A stretch of DNA of 64,000 nucleotides from Mycobacterium spongiae (lineage in GTDB: Bacteria; Actinomycetota; Actinomycetes; Mycobacteriales; Mycobacteriaceae), in the NCBI RefSeq assembly GCF_018278905.1, contig NZ_CP046600.1, positions 2,294,001 to 2,358,000 on the forward strand. Reading direction: 5' to 3'. This document shows, piece by piece, positions 63,774-64,000 of the stretch. Position 1 is the stretch's first letter; the number at the start of each line of letters is the position of its first letter. The translations under genes and the position numbers were made by a program. The notes under the pieces are model-generated. The model had not been told where the DNA came from and did not search any database. It saw only the letters and a list, made by a program, of their open reading frames with translations.

Positions 63774-64000
63774 GTGGATAAGACGCGCGCAACTCCCGTT
63801 GCCGTTATCGGTATGGCGTGCCGGCTACCGGGGGGCATTGACTCGCCCGACTTGTTGTGGGAGGCGTTGCTGCGTGGCGACGATCTGGTCACCGAGGTTC
63901 CGTTAGACCGCTGGGACGTTGACGAGTACTACGACCCAGAACCTGGCGTTCCAGGACGCTCACATTGCAAGTGGGGTGCGTTCCTGGACAACGTCGCCGA
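63774..64000 (+). CDS. Second Pks5-like polyketide synthase, N-terminal part (cut by window end)
   Basis: The frame starts at GTG ([20 protein letters not shown]) and stays open through the window edge, covering the start of a ketosynthase domain. Of the 75 visible residues, 66 equal those of Pks5 by direct count. An ATG 18 bases earlier (ATGGAGAGAAGACGGACC) could also start it in frame. LOS producers such as M. canettii and M. marinum are known to have two pks5-type genes, so this is probably the pks5.1/pks5-2 equivalent. It points away from pks5. Confidence 0.9.
   Translation, partial: MDKTRATPVAVIGMACRLPGGIDSPDLLWEALLRGDDLVTEVPLDRWDVDEYYDPEPGVPGRSHCKWGAFLDNVA

Overview
The window is high-GC chromosomal DNA from a slow-growing Mycobacterium. 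Gene order and protein sequences follow the M. tuberculosis Rv1475c-Rv1527c interval closely, but a large block of sugar-tailoring genes that M. tuberculosis largely lacks has been inserted or retained. This points to a lipooligosaccharide (LOS)-producing species of the M. kansasii / M. gastri / M. marinum type. The exact species cannot be settled from this window alone.

Region 1 (1-12.4 kb) is conserved core. It holds the 5' tip of acn, an Rv1476-like membrane protein, the cell-wall endopeptidase pair ripA-ripB, a moxR1 / DUF58 / VWA operon, fabG1-inhA-hemH, an Rv1486c homologue, an NfeD-stomatin pair, and an Rv1489-like membrane protein. The notable feature is ripA. It carries an in-frame amber codon at 2332-2334 that separates catalytic Cys383 from His432 and Glu444, while the reading frame after the stop is fully preserved.

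Region 2 (12.4-25.8 kb) mixes core and accessory genes. It has a Ddn-like F420 oxidoreductase, a PE_PGRS gene, a two-component system whose sensor has a proline-rich outer loop, and a divergent proline-rich membrane protein. These are followed by an Rv1491c-type DedA/TVP38 protein, methylmalonyl-CoA mutase (mutA-mutB) with its chaperone meaB, lipL and dodecin. The mazEF4 toxin-antitoxin pair that M. tuberculosis carries between mutB and meaB is absent; a long hairpin lies there instead.

Region 3 (25.8-46.7 kb) is the accessory glycosylation island. It encodes two RgpF-like transferases, four GT2 glycosyltransferases forming two paralogue pairs, five methyltransferases, a polysaccharide pyruvyl transferase, a WecE-like sugar aminotransferase behind a strong IdeR iron box, a large FAD/NAD(P) protein, a GAP-like membrane protein, and a PE_PGRS protein fused to a PE-PPE serine hydrolase. 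The two genes between 35.6 and 37.7 kb have visibly lower GC.

Region 4 (46.7-64 kb) is the lipid end of the same pathway: fadD25, mmpL12, an Rv1523-like methyltransferase, two GtfA-like glycosyltransferases around wbbL2, pks5, and at the right edge the start of a second, divergent pks5-like gene. Pks5 and FadD25 would make and activate the polymethyl-branched acyl chains. The GTs, methyltransferases and aminotransferase would build the variable glycan on acyl-trehalose, and MmpL12 plus the GAP-like protein would move the product to the surface. The two pks5 copies share a promoter block that forms a near-perfect 33/32-bp inverted repeat around a 16-bp palindrome.
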